Under the pieces are notes generated by a model that did no database searches, was not told where the DNA came from, and worked only from the letters and a program-made list of their open reading frames with translations. The translations under genes and the position numbers were made by a program. From Pholis gunnellus (lineage: Eukaryota > Chordata > Actinopteri > Perciformes > Pholidae), in assembly GCA_910591455.2 (NCBI GenBank), contig OU342806.1, positions 13,175,426-13,239,425 of the forward strand: a stretch of DNA of 64,000 nt, given 5' to 3'. Shown one piece after another: positions 1 to 12,500 of this stretch (position 1 is the stretch's first letter; each line of letters begins with the position of its first letter).

Positions 1-3000
1 TTTTTCTCTCCTTGGCTCCAGGTTTGGGTGTGCAGCAGGACTGATCTAAAAGGAGGACGCAGTTTTATTTTTCGGGCCAAGTTCCAAAGGATGACATAAG
101 ATTCCCTGTCCTCCAATAATGACAGACAGGATGGGACAAGGAAAGGAAGGAGCTGAGTCACGGTGTTTGTGTCAGTTAACAGCACTCGTAGCAATGGCAT
201 TTCGTTCAAACACTGATTGGAGATAATGGTTTGTCTAGTCTCGGCTTTGAGCAATCAAAGATATGTGATGCCAAAAAGCATACAAAAAATAGATACAGAT
301 AAAAGGGTATATTTCATGTACTCTTGCAAATACATTTTACAGGATTTAACCCATAAATTGCATAGAGTCAAGAAAAAAGTGTTTATTAACGAGCCACACT
401 GAGCTTTAATAAACGTTATGTGCCATAAAGCTTTTACATTTGTTAAGCAATGTTTAGGGGCAAGTGATTTACAATTCATTTAGAATTTCAATCAGTCAAA
501 GAAAAATGTCCAGCTGTGCGATTCCAGTGTTGGAAATTTACAAGTTTACAGATTTAAGTTTTTTTTTTTTTTTTTTTATTTTAAGTTAGCTCTATTTGAG
601 ATTTTGACTTTGTTTGACAGATCTAAAATATACACATTTTTTGTTTGCTTGTTCAAAACTATCATGGCATCTTAAAAGTATGGGTAACATAACTGGAAAT
701 CAGAGTCATATCAGAAGTTAAGGCAAATGGAGTAACATCAACATGTTTTATCAACCTTCTGATAGCAAATCACATTGTTGCTGTAAAAGCATATAGCGTG
801 TCGGATGCTTTCGGCTGTGATGCTCCCAGGGTTACCCAAAGCGACAGCCTACATAATAGGATATCGGCATCTTGGATCCCATCCAAACACACTCCTCCTT
901 CTATTCCTGCTGCCCATCTCTGCATCTCCCTCCATCCAAAAATCCATAACGCTTCAAAGTAAGAATGCAAACAAAACAATATATCTTTATGAAAGAGATA
1001 TATGCTGGCCGTGTGTCACTGCAATCATGCTGCAGGGCCTGCGGTCAAAGGCTTTTACACATTATATCAACAAACCTGCTTAGTAATGTAAAAAGAGACA
1101 TGGGGCAAAACCCCAAAGGTACCTTGTATAATTCAATCTGCATTAGAGGCTTGTGTGTAATTCATAAGCAGAACCAGCTCAGATGTAGTCAAAGGAAAGG
1201 AGTCAGAATTTTAGAAGGGGGATGAATCTCACAGGAGCTAATTTAAAAACACATGCAGGTGATAGAATAGTATTGTGTGTTATTCGTCTCTCTCACTTGA
1301 ACACAATGCAGGAACGTAATCCAACAGATTGATTGAGGAAATTTCCAGCTACAATTTATGGATGCCAGAAAAGAGGGATGAGTCAAGATCGTTTGGGGTG
1401 TTGTTGCAGGAATAATGACACAGGTGGATGTCAACGTAAATCACTTGGCAATGGAGTCTGGCTGCCGCTTCACCTCTCTGCTTGATTTTCACAGACAAAA
1501 GGAGATTTACATACCGTATTCCCAACAGCTGAGGATGGCTTTTCTCATGCTTGCTGCAATTTATTCAAATTAACAGAGACGCAATGATGATATTCTAACA
1601 AACAGTGATGTTGTTTGTTGTCATTTCAGCTGTAATAGAGAAAAAAGGCTTAAAAGCTGTGTGGGTGTTTGGTGCATATGATCAACAGAATACTTGAAGA
1701 GATAAGACAATGTAGAATCCTTACTTGGGCTTAGAGCAGCAAAGCAGTATGGGTTACATAAATAAGCAATGTAACATTAATTGAATTATTGTGTCTTTGC
1801 TGGCCTTCAGTGATTTAAATTGTCCCCTTGCTCCGTTGATGCAAGGTTGTATTGCAAGGTGTGTCAGTACACCATGACATCACTGTTGGCTGTTACTTCT
1901 AACCACACCCAGTTTAAGTTTTGTTTTAGACTTTTGAAATGCTATTCTTATATACCCTTTTATATAGCCTTGTTTCTCTTTTATATCTTGTGTTAATGCC
2001 TTTGTTATGTCTAATAATGTCTTAAAATTGTCATTGTTTGACGAGTTCTTTTTATTTTTTACTCTGAGTAGATTATCTTTGATTTAAATGATGACCAAAA
2101 CTATATATAGTATCACCCACAATTTAGAGACTGGATGACTTGGGTATGAGTCAGTAAAACAAAATGACGGAATGCCTTTCAAATCATGAAAATGTCCTTG
2201 CTTTGGATTCAGTTGTAATATAAGTCGATGGCTGCTGTATCTACTCACTGCAATAAAAGACTCCCTTAAACTACAAATGTGGTTTCAAGCTCCTCCCATC
2301 AGTAGTGCTAAGCATAAAGCACTGTGGTTTCCTTCGCGTTTATCTCAGAAGCATCACATCCGACTCTTCCTTCGTCATTGTCCGCCTATGACAGCTTCCT
2401 GCCAGATTTCACTCTGAAAACCCCCTGACAGAGTGATGCAAGATGGCAGCCGCACGGCAGCCAGATACAGCGCTGTTTGGTTGAGAAGTGTACCCTCACT
2501 AAGCAGCATGCGGATGGTGGTAGGTGCGTTTACCCAAGAAAACCACCTATTTACGTTATATCAGATGGCGAATTTTAACTCCAGAGCCCTGTGTACAAAG
2601 CACGGACCAATGCTATTGCATAATTCATGTCCAGAAACATGTCATTGACTCCCCATCTCATTTCCATTCTTGACTGCGGGCCCTGTGGTATACGTCCTGC
2701 ATGCAGAATAAGGAAGTAACCACTGTTTTGTTGAAATGAGAAACATAAATCTTTGAGTAGCTACTATTCTTACTAGTGTGTAAACTGCGTAACTAAAGGA
2801 GGCAGCTTGAAATTATCCGTTTTGTCTTCCATTTTGTCTGACTGTCAGAGTAATGACATTAGAACACAGCATTAGCAGTGAGGAAATTGTTCTGGGCTTT
2901 GATTCTCCCAATATCAATTATCTCATATTTGTGAGTTTAATCTCCTATCGTGCTTTGCAGCCATATGAAAACACTATCTGTTATTGAGCAGATATGACTT

Positions 3001-3322
3001 GTTTTGTTGACAGAGTGAAAACTTAAGAGCCATTACCAAGAAGCCATTTACTTGATATTGCCTGGTAATCACATGGATACTTTGAATACAAGAGGTGCTT
3101 CAGTCATAATGGCCAAATATAAATCCTTCATTACACGCAATCTATCAGCAATGTGCTCTCCCTTCGGTGTGGGTTCTCTTTAATAACAGATATCCTTCTT
3201 TTTTCATCTGAGGCGGTCAGGCTCTGTAGCCTCTCTGTGACACCAGTACAACGTTAATACCTTCCTTGTATTGCAGAGGAAACTGCATCTATGCTGAAAT
3301 GATGTCTACACAATGTGGCGTC
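1..3322. other. No supported gene; unique AT-rich sequence
   Basis: I see only short frames without recognisable domains, usually open on both strands, and no repeat family I can name. A T18 run lies near 560. The stretch at about 2280-2460 is less AT-rich and has a few CpGs, but shows no promoter elements that I can defend. Confidence 0.6.
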
Positions 3323-3353
3323 CACACACACACATATATATACACACACACAC

Positions 3354-3391
<38 letters not shown>
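3323..3391. repeat. (CA)n microsatellite, interrupted
   Basis: Runs of CA dinucleotides are interrupted by a short ATATATA block near 3335 and a CG near 3357. The longest pure part is about 30 bases. The tandem-histidine/threonine frames across it are translation artefacts of the repeat. Confidence 0.97.
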
Positions 3392-4660
3392 GTCCCTTTG
3401 CCTGCCTTGCAAAAAAGCATTTCCTGTTGCTTAATAAACACACATAGATGTACGGTTATTCATGGCATTTGGGGAGCTGCCGACATTCGGGTGTTCAGAG
3501 CAGATAAGCCCTGTACCGTCTGTGGCTTGTTTCTCTAACACCCCCCCCCCCCCTTTCTTCTCCTCAGTCTCTTCTCTAGGGTACTGTCTGGAGGCAGGCC
3601 TCGGCTACAAGGCCCAACGGAGTCACAAATAGGAGCGATGAATACCTAAATATATGGAGGAAATAGCAGACAAAAGCGGACAATGTGAATCCTGGATTGC
3701 CAGCAAAGGGGATGAAGGAGCCTGGGGAGATTCCTATCACTCTGGCACATGTAGAAAGAGAGTGAGGGAGGGAAAGTGAGATTGTCGACATGTTACAGTG
3801 TAAGCCCAGGTTGAGGGATAAGCTGTTTGTACAGACAGGGCTTTCATTAGTCGCTGCTTAGTCATACTGTATTTACACTGCCATGTAACTCCTAATGCAC
3901 AGGAACACCATGCAAAGGAAGTAACACAACAGGCAGCAACAAGCTTTAGGTTGGCGGCTGCCGTGGCCACAATCTCATATCCCAGGGAGATAGCTTGGTG
4001 AGGTGTGATCATACGGTGTTGCATGATGCTCAAAAGCAGCTCTGTGAAAAGCCTCAGTAATTACAGTGAAGGTTGTGTGAGTGGGAAGCCACCGTGTCTG
4101 CAGCAAAAAAAAAAACTTCTTCAGCCATCTTTAGGAGAAGCATGAAAGGGACGAACGGAATGGGAGCATCTGAGGAACCTCAATGTGTAGAAAAAAAATA
4201 GTCTGAGGATATTCACAACTCTTTTTTTTCAAATACAAAAACAAAAAACTAATTTGATTTAAATTCTAATACTAAAAATATGACTCAACGGAGCTTTATA
4301 TGTATGGGAAAGATGTCATTTGATTGGTCGTGACTGAATACAGACACAAATAATAAATTGCTATTGTTCCAATAAATACAATATTAATATGAAAACAAAT
4401 CAAATGTGTCCTACCTGCATTTGGAAACTACAATGCTAACAACTTTTATCTGTTACAGAAAATGTCTTTCAACCTTTTTTTGACACCCCATTCTGTTTAG
4501 AACTGCAAATCTCACAGTGATGGTTGTTGGGACTTCACCATGTGGCGGAAACGGAGAGAGAGGCCTACATGTAAAAGTAAAAGCCTAAACTGTGAAACCG
4601 CGCCAAACCGCCCATTAGGTGATACAAATCTCAACTGAGTGTGAGATTTGGTTGAAACCA
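3392..4660. other. No supported gene; includes a C13 run
   Basis: A homopolymer of 13 C lies at 3541-3553. Open frames on the minus strand at about 3576-4033 have no domain and no similarity that I recognise. The part from about 4200 to 4480 is strongly AT-rich. Confidence 0.55.
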
Positions 4661-4668
4661 CAACACTC

Positions 4669-4726
4669 ATTGGACAAAACCCACGGGAACCCCAGGGAGA
4701 CCCTATGACGTCACTAAGGCTATAAA
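4669..4726 (+). promoter_or_regulatory. Candidate RNA polymerase II core promoter: CCAAT, CRE, TATA
   Basis: Three classical elements occur in the right order on the plus strand. An inverted CCAAT box (ATTGG) lies at 4669-4673, a perfect cAMP-response palindrome TGACGTCA at 4706-4713, and TATAAA at 4721-4726. Full CREs placed just upstream of a TATA box are typical of cAMP/CREB-responsive vertebrate genes. The expected transcription start would be near 4750-4757. The sequence from about 4680 to 5080 is visibly richer in G+C and CpG than its AT-rich surroundings, and a good splice donor follows at 5076. The arrangement is seen directly; activity is inferred. Each element could occur by chance, but their order, their 7-base CRE-to-TATA gap and the local base composition together are unusual in this window. 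Confidence 0.5.
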
Positions 4727-4751
4727 CATCTGCGCACACCTTCACACTGCG

Positions 4752-5075
4752 CTGTTTCACTGCGACTCGCGTTGCTAAAGGAGGTAAAAACACTGGTACT
4801 CGAAAATTACAGTCCTAGCCTCACTGGATGAGCTTGGATCCTAAAGGAGAGACGGATAACTTTGCCCTGTGCTCTCCTAAATCACGTGCAGAAGGAAGAT
4901 AACTGAATACCCGGATTCTTTAAGTCCACACCAGCTGTTTCTCCCGCTGCCACACGAGGTACAGCCTGCCGCTTAACCCGCCGACAGAGCGTGTGACGGC
5001 CCCTTGTCATCGGTTGGATGACTCCCCCGAATAAGACGAAAGAAACGCATGCGGATCGCCACTAAACCATCTCAA
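4752..5075 (+). other. Candidate first exon (mostly or wholly 5' UTR) ending at a splice donor
   Basis: This is the stretch between the expected start site and the donor CTCAA|GTAAGA, with the intron beginning at 5076. It is richer in CpG than its flanks and carries a palindromic E-box CACGTG at 4883-4888. The only late ATG that stays open to the donor is at 5049; it would give nine codons (MRIATKPSQ) and a phase-0 junction. Its Kozak context is poor (C at -3), so the exon may be entirely untranslated with coding starting downstream, possibly outside the window. I cannot name the gene: no further exon of it is recognisable in the remaining 59 kb, which would make intron 1 very long. Both exon ends are inferred; the donor itself matches consensus well. 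Confidence 0.38.
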
Positions 5076-5081
5076 GTAAGA

Positions 5082-5650
5082 GGCTATGTCTGGGCAGAGA
5101 TCGGTCTTAATGTGTTTTTGTAATTGTGATTCTATTCTTAAACAGGTTATTGCATTGAATCTATTTAGCACATTCTAATGTAAGTCTGGTTCCATTTCTA
5201 ATGTGCATCCATGCTTCATCAGCGTCACTCACTTTCTAGTGCACACAACCTACAAGTCATGTGCTGAGGTGTTCAGGCCTACAGTGTATATAGCTGTGCA
5301 CCGTGGCTTACCAGCCGCTGTTGCCTAGCAACGCATTTGTAGGTGTGTGAGTTATGTCTTCAGGTCATTTGCATTTTTTACCTGGACTACTTTATGTTAT
5401 TTCCATATACAAGGAACACACCTACTGTAGAATATACTTTTTTACAAAAACAATGTGGCAATGTTTTAATTTTGTAATTCTAAATGTTTAGCACATGATG
5501 GAAGATGTATGAATACATATAGATACACTTGAAAATAACACGATTTCATATGAAGCTTCAGGCTTTATGGCTGAGTAAGTAGGATTCTTAAAAAACAATA
5601 ATCTATAGACCCACACAAAAGTAATCCTTCTCAATTATCACTTATGACTC
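5082..5650. other. No supported gene
   Basis: AT-rich sequence follows the candidate donor. I see no repeat family or open frame of interest. Confidence 0.5.
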
Positions 5651-5651
5651 A

Positions 5652-5930
5652 CTAGAAGAGTGAGGTGATGTTGTATCTACAGAGACCCGGCCCTCTGCCT
5701 GTATTTTCGCTTTTCTTTTCATTTTGATGTGTTCCGGATGTTCTTTGTGTGTTTCTCCGTTCCTCGCTCTGCCTCAAGCTGTCACTCTTCGGCCTCTTGT
5801 ACCCGGGGCTCTGTTCTGCCCTGGCTGACACTGTAATCGGTGGCGTCTGAGTAGGAATCTCGAGAAGCTCTGCTAAATTCTCCTCTCTGGACACAAATAC
5901 TATGCCTGTTAGCTTGGTGGACTGGAGATC
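5652..5930 (-). other. Unidentified minus-strand ORF, charged and repeat-like
   Basis: An 80-residue frame is rich in E, R, K, S and Q (for example SREENLAELLEIPTQTPPI near its start). It stays open upstream of its first Met to about 5912, without a clear start. It lies directly 3' of the LINE C-terminal remnant on the same strand, and its base composition is more GC-rich than its surroundings, so it is probably part of another dispersed element. CACTAG words flank it at 5649-5654 and 5939-5944; I could not show that these are target duplications. I do not recognise the product and infer no function. Confidence 0.3.
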
Positions 5931-5974
5931 GCTAAACTCACTAGTGTCGTTGAGCCGGGGCCAATAAGGGCCAA

Positions 5975-6272
5975 TAATTTACATTAAAATGCACAAAAAC
6001 GTAAAACATGGTTTAAAAGCAGGCCTAGGACAGCTGAGCTGAGCAAACGGCAGTCTAAACAGGTGTGTCTTGAGCTGATTTTTGAACGAGTTCACAGACA
6101 CGGCAAACAGTAGGGATGGAGGCAGAGCATTCCACAGCTTTGGTGCTACTGCCTCAAAGGCTCGGTCACCGCGGGTCTTAAGGCGAGTGCGTGGGACCGA
6201 CAGATAATTTAACATGTTTGACCTGAGAGCGCGGGCGGGTGAATATGGGTGAAGTAGTTCAGTCACATATGT
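5975..6272 (-). mobile_element. LINE (L2/CR1-type) remnant: C-terminal end of the reverse transcriptase ORF
   Basis: The minus-strand translation of 95 residues has the closing pattern of teleost L2-like LINE proteins: an RSNMLNYLSVPRTRLKTRGD-like segment, then AFEAVAPKLWNALPPSLL, then SFKNQLKTHLFRL. In this family that region follows the RT domain and carries no catalytic residues. Coding similarity starts abruptly beside a short TG microsatellite (about 6278-6291), so the copy is 5'-truncated to roughly 300 bp, the usual outcome of incomplete target-primed reverse transcription. The frame itself is intact over this piece, which suggests a fairly young copy. The exact 3' end is unclear; no poly(A) or microsatellite tail is obvious near 5975. 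Confidence 0.85.
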
Positions 6273-6291
6273 AGTGTATGTGTGTGTGTGT

Positions 6292-9240
6292 AATGATTGC
6301 CGTGCTGAACATGCACTGTACAGTTATTTATCAGTTAAGTAACCTTTGAAGAACCATCACTGTAACATGTTGGCTGAATGGGTAAATTAAGACCCCAACC
6401 ATTTGTGTTCCACTGTGTACAGCTGTGTTTTAATAGAGTGAGACGTCTGATTTTAGTGTTGGATTAACTGGGTACTTAACAGTTATACTATCCTGCTAAC
6501 GCAGAGACAAGTCACCTGTGAGCTGTGAATACATTTCATATTTGTGATGATTTGTTTTCTTACATTTTTTTGTCAGTGACAGTAAGTTTATCAATAGGTG
6601 TATGTTTGGCTCACGTACACTGAGGATCTTTGATGGACTCATCGCTTGTTGTTGATCTTTTTGTCCAACTCAAGTGTACTGTGTTGAGATGTTAAATTGG
6701 TAAAATCCATGGACAGCACTGTTACCTTCTACAAGTCTCTCTATCAGTGCATTGAGGTCACCCCACCCCTCAGGCTAACTGTCTGGGTTGGTTCTGTTAA
6801 ATATTTTACCGTCAGGGAACACACGACACATGCTCTGCATTTTACCAACGTTAGCTTGGAACATTACCAAGTAATCATTATTTCATGGCACTATCTATGT
6901 ATTAGCAATATCTATAGCATAAATTGAAGTCTATGGATGCTTAATTAAGCCTAAAGTAACCTCTTAAAGAAAAACTTGCCCCCAACTGACGGGTGACAGT
7001 CAGGAGTGACAGTTAACACAGGGAGAGAGAGAAAAAGGGGACAACATGAAACAAAGATCCATGGCAAGAAATAATGGATGGCTACACTGCATAAGTCCCA
7101 TACTGCTGAGCCACCACATTGGGTTACAGACATTGACACGTCTTCTATATGGGTCTCAGGAACCAAGGATGTATAACACTGGTTGGTACAATAGATTTCC
7201 GCAGGCCCATACTGTGAATGGTTTTGACAGTATGACCTAAACCAAATGTGCCATTTGACACAGTGGGTTACCTCTTAAATGCATTTCAAAATATTGGTTT
7301 TAAATAAAGTCACAAAAAAAGAAAATTGTCTGATGAAAAAAAAAAATCAAAAATTGCAGTTATTGTAATTCACTTTCCACATACAGCAGGAAGGTCTTGG
7401 GCAACCCACACGCCAATGAAGTACAACCGATGTCAACTACACAAAAAGGGTAAACAATACAACATATTGTGCCAATTTTACTATATGCAATGCTTTATTT
7501 AAAAGAGAAATTGATTTAGACTAACAAATGTAGTCTTTTGATCTGGCATCAGGCATGTTCTGACAACCGTCATCATTTTAGTTGGGGTAGTTTAATGAAT
7601 AGTCTCCACTAAAGCACTGGGAACAACACAGTGGGTGTTGTGCTACTAATGCATGATGGAGGGATTTTTACAATGGCCGCTGTTGTAAAACAAACAAGGG
7701 GCATGTGCAAAAAGCCCCCTTTCCTGCTTTTGATGGATTGAAAGGCATTACATGGTGCTAAGCTCTGCATATATGCCTGTGGAGACATAAAAAATCCAGG
7801 AGCCTGTCCAATATTTCAGAAAGCGAGCACAAGGCAAAACCTGGCTGGAGAAGGCGCCTGGGGGGACAAACTCATACCCACAATCCACATACATAGCACA
7901 GAGACCTCACCATCACACAACTCCAAACAATATAGTATCCCCTTTGTTGTTGACTGATTACTGTTGGGATTTGCCTTCTTATTCCGGTTCAGCTGGCAGT
8001 GCAGCTAATGGAGAAAATACATGCGGACGAGTTGGAAGACTCACTGACATTCTCCTCAGACCTGACAAAACTGCTTTGTCCCCTCGCCTTTACACTCTCA
8101 AGCAGTGATGGTGTTATCGGTCCAGCTTGTGCTTTACTCAGAACAGAGTCTTTTGTTTCATCCAGGTCCAGACAACACAAGTAATTTAGTCCAGCTCTGC
8201 AGCATTTGCATTGCAGGAGGGGAAACAGTTATTTTACAATGGTGGTGACAGACTATTTAAGCTTCCTTAACCAGAAGGAACACAATGACGCACAGTCCTC
8301 AATAATGCATTGCAGTGTGGAGGGTGGATGCATGTTTGTGAGTATGTGCATGTGTGAATGACAGAGTGCAGAACATCATTCACAGACTGCTTATGTAGCC
8401 GCACGTCCTCGCAGCATTGGGTTAAATTGTATGGAAGATACAGATGAAGTGTACCCAGAGGAGCAGTACTCCTGTCATGTCCCAATCAATAATTGAACCA
8501 TCTTTTATTATTCTCTTTTCTACCTCACTAGCTCTGTGTTTAGGATTGTAGGCTTGTTCAGACGTTTAATCGTTCAAGTCTCCATCACCAACAAAACAAT
8601 GAATTTAAGAGTCGAGCAAACATAACATCTATTGCGATTTCGAGGAAGGATTTAATTCCAGCTCGATAAACATATAGATTGCTTTTGAAAAGAGAGGACA
8701 AAATAAAAATATAAACAGAAAGGCTGAAATGTTGTTTATTGCAATTTCTTGGTAATGTTTATTATAATTATAATTATTATTATTGGTATCAGTATTATTA
8801 GTATTATTTCACAGACGTTGGGCTTTTGGACATATCCCAGCTGACAGCAACATAACCATTATGTTTTTAATCTTCGGATGTGGAAAATGAGATAATGAAA
8901 TTTCCATTGAATGCTGAGACAAGAAACACATGGCAGTGCTTAAACAAAACACAACCATACATCTCAGATATATAAGGAACAAATTGTTATTTCAAAAGGT
9001 TCTACTCAACCAAATTCCCCTCTGCAAAGTCTTGCTGCTTTATTCTTCCATCTGGCATTAACTCCTAATTGCTAGTTGATCCTACAAGCACTAGGTAATT
9101 GAAGGAAATTAACCCTTCCCATCGAATCAATCTGAAGTCTTCAAGGACCACTAATTTCACACTCAATAAGAAAAAAAGTGAATCTTTATTACTTCATCCT
9201 CAGAAATCAGTTGTTTTTGTTTCCCCTCTTTTTATGTGTT
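6292..9240. other. No supported gene; one weak exon-like stretch
   Basis: Mostly AT-rich unique sequence. The stretch 7993-8170 has a good acceptor in front of it and an open plus-strand frame, but no protein similarity that I recognise (see findings). An ATT-rich patch lies at about 8760-8808. Confidence 0.5.
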
Positions 9241-9520
9241 GTTTATCTTGACAGATTGTGCTGTTTAGGTTTTAGTGGTCGATTTTTTTTTTCGTCAAAT
9301 CTTGTTTTCCCAATTAGCGACGCTTTATCAGGAGCCTTGGCATCACTTGATAGCGCGTTGGGTTGTCCAGTGTATCAAACTATGCCGCTTCACTACAGTC
9401 GCAGTAAACGCCTAATCAAAGTTATGAAGTCAAACAAAGCCACTAAGTTAGGTTTAGGAAAAACAACATGGTTGGCCTTAAAATAAGTACGTAAACTGTA
9501 GAACATAAGTAAAAACACAT
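9241..9520 (+). repeat. Dispersed teleost repeat fragment (family not assigned)
   Basis: The segment includes a CpG-bearing middle (about 9310-9420) and the phrase GGAAAAACAACATGGTTGG near 9457. I associate that phrase, from memory, with a common fish interspersed repeat. Its boundaries and class cannot be fixed from one copy, and no second copy is visible in this window. Confidence 0.3.
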
Positions 9521-12500
9521 ACCTTTTAAAATAATCCATCAACCTCCCCTCCCTACCACCCTAAGCAGTTTTTTTTCAGTCTTTATACTACATCATCACA
9601 CCCCTGGAGCAATTTATCTAAGTGTCTAATAATGACGCAGGTGGGTTTACATTTTTGTTACTTGAAAGCATCTTATACGGACGCTAGAGGTTTGGTTCAT
9701 TGTGATTGCTCTCAACAACCTGTAGCAACAGCCTGCTGTTTTTCAGTGATGAACATAGTGAAGCATTTAGCAACTGCTTAACAGATATTTCCCTCAGTAG
9801 TTGGTGGAAAACAAAACAGAGCTAAAATGAGAAGGAATATTTGACTTTGGTCAGGTGTCCAGAAACGTGACTCAAGAATGCAAATGATTCTTACGTCTGA
9901 TGAATGTGTAAACAGATAATTGTTTGCTATTATCTTTATGGTAAAAACATATATGTTATGATTTCAGCTCATTTCACTGCCCTGAAGGGGCAAACAATAA
10001 CTGCAGACCTACAGTGAGATATTTTAAAGAAGTCTGTAATACCTTGTAACTTAAGTTATCATGTGAATCATTGCAACAAAATAGTCATATCAGGAGATAT
10101 AGCTAAATATTATTAGTCATTATGTATCATACGTAAATTAATGTTATCAGGCTGGAGCCCTATGGCAAAAAATCACACCGCAAGCACATTTGAATTATAT
10201 TATTGTGGTAAGATAAAATCCTATTCTCGATTGGACTTTCTCTGCAATTATAAATGTAAATGCACAGTAGGAGCTCAACAGCCTAAATTGCGAGTCGGTA
10301 CAGTATGTGGTGAGAATGAAAGGGATCTATTTAAAATGAAACTCACGTTAAGATGAAGTCCTTCACACCTTCATGTGAAGATGATCAAAGAATCTCACCA
10401 TGCATGTAACAAGTCATTATAATGTCACTATCTCTAAGACTGTCAACTGTGTCTTTAAATTGCAGCAGTTAATGTCAACCCATCAGAATATATGCCTTTT
10501 TTTGTCACTGAGTGCAGATTTCAAAGACCTCTTAATGATCTGTATATGTGATCCTGGATATTAATGACATCCAAGATCACAGCAGCTCGTTCTCAGCTTT
10601 TTCTTTGTCTTATGATCATCAGATACACGCATGCACAGACACGTCAAACAATCTCAGATTTATATCCACAGGTTAAGCCAGAGCTCGGCGAACCCAAGAG
10701 ACTCAATGAACTCATCCACAGAATTATGACAAAACCTCAGAAAAGAAAAGAAAAGTTAAATAGAGTTGTGAGGAAAAGATATGAGAGATGGGGGTGGGGA
10801 GGCGATAGTGGGAGTTAGTGCATGCATGCATCCACTTTATTAACCGTATGTAGATCGGAATTTCAGACGGACTAAACCGAGCTTTAAATCTGCCCTCCTT
10901 CCAATCTCCTCCAAAAGGCATTGTCTGATAACACAGCTGTGACTGACAAAGACATCAATAGAGAGATTCCTAGTCAATATCCATCAAATCACATCACATT
11001 GCTTATTTGAATGGCTATCTAATTTTAAGAAAATCAGTGACGTCAGCCTGTTCGAGGGGACGGTTGAAGCTGTGAATAAACGGTTGGATTTAGATCGCTG
11101 CAGGCGAAGAAGGACCCCTGCTACAACATGGCAGCCCATCACTACTGTTCTGGGATGCCTCTCACACTCTCCCCTCCAGCTTTTCAACACAGCATGCCAA
11201 GCTTGATGACCTTGAGGCTGGTAAGGGACCAGGGTGCCAGGTGACAAGGCTGGTTCGCCAGGTTTTAAACATGCCCCGATCACAGCAATGCCTGGCAGAC
11301 AAGTGGCAGCACTAAGCCCTCACCAGCGCCACACACACACTCTGATAGTCATTACCTGAATTTAAACCGGACTGGAGGCTGTGCAATGGTCTCAACCCCC
11401 TACGAAACCCCAACTAATTAGTCCCCTTATGATTTCCGAGCATGCTGAGCATGTGCCAGTACACTGTCATCGTCATAAATAAATGAAAAGATGAACAGAT
11501 AAAAGAGTCATTATGCCACACTGACAGGAAGCCTTGCACTGTGGCTAACATGTTGCATAACCAGAAAGGATATGGAAATGTCCCAGCAGTGGAACGTAAC
11601 ACAGACCTTTTGGAAGGTCATTCTTGAGGGAAAGGGGATTATTTCACTATCACCGAAATTACACATCTATTTATTTCATGTGGGCTTTGGAATCATTATT
11701 TCCAGCAAGGGGGCAGACTGCATACAGCATGCCTGTAATTCCATTGTCATCACATCAATAAAAAACGGAAAAAAAAAACTCATCTTTATGCTGCACTGCA
11801 AAGAATACAGTACAATGTTATTCCATTGTTACTGTGTCAAGACTTTGTGTTTATGATACTAGAAAAACATTCAGCACATTTACTGCTATCATTAGCTATG
11901 ACAAGTCAGTCCAATCGGTCCAGTAACAACAAAAACATTTGACATTATTTAGTAGTGAAAGCACAAAGACAACTGAACCATTCTGGATGATCGATCTGGA
12001 GGCACTGATAAACATGAGTGCAGGAAAATTGTTGAAAATACAAACCCACTGAATGAAAAGCAACTGTATACATATATGGGGACTTATATGACAGAACCAA
12101 ATCATGTCATGCAGTTATCAAGTAACATCATAGTTTGGCCTAAAATAAGTATGCACCTTGACATACCGTCATTAAAAAGAATCACTCACGATTTCAGGTC
12201 CTCTGTTTATAAGTCTGTGTTTGTTGGTCCCATCCGCCATCACACTCCAGTGAGACCAGGTTGTTAATAGTATATTAGGCTGTTAGTAGTATATTCAGGG
12301 TCAGTAGCCTCAAAAGTGTGAGATTAAAAGGTTCCCCATGGTGCAATATGTGACTTTGTAAACATGAAATGTAACTGATTGTATCTGAAGCAAAATGTGA
12401 CAAAAGGTGTTTAACGCTGTGCCAGTTGTTGCTCAATAGCCCTGCACTGGAGGAGTCGGGCAAACTGAATGGACCTGACAAAGGGACATACAGTCACATG

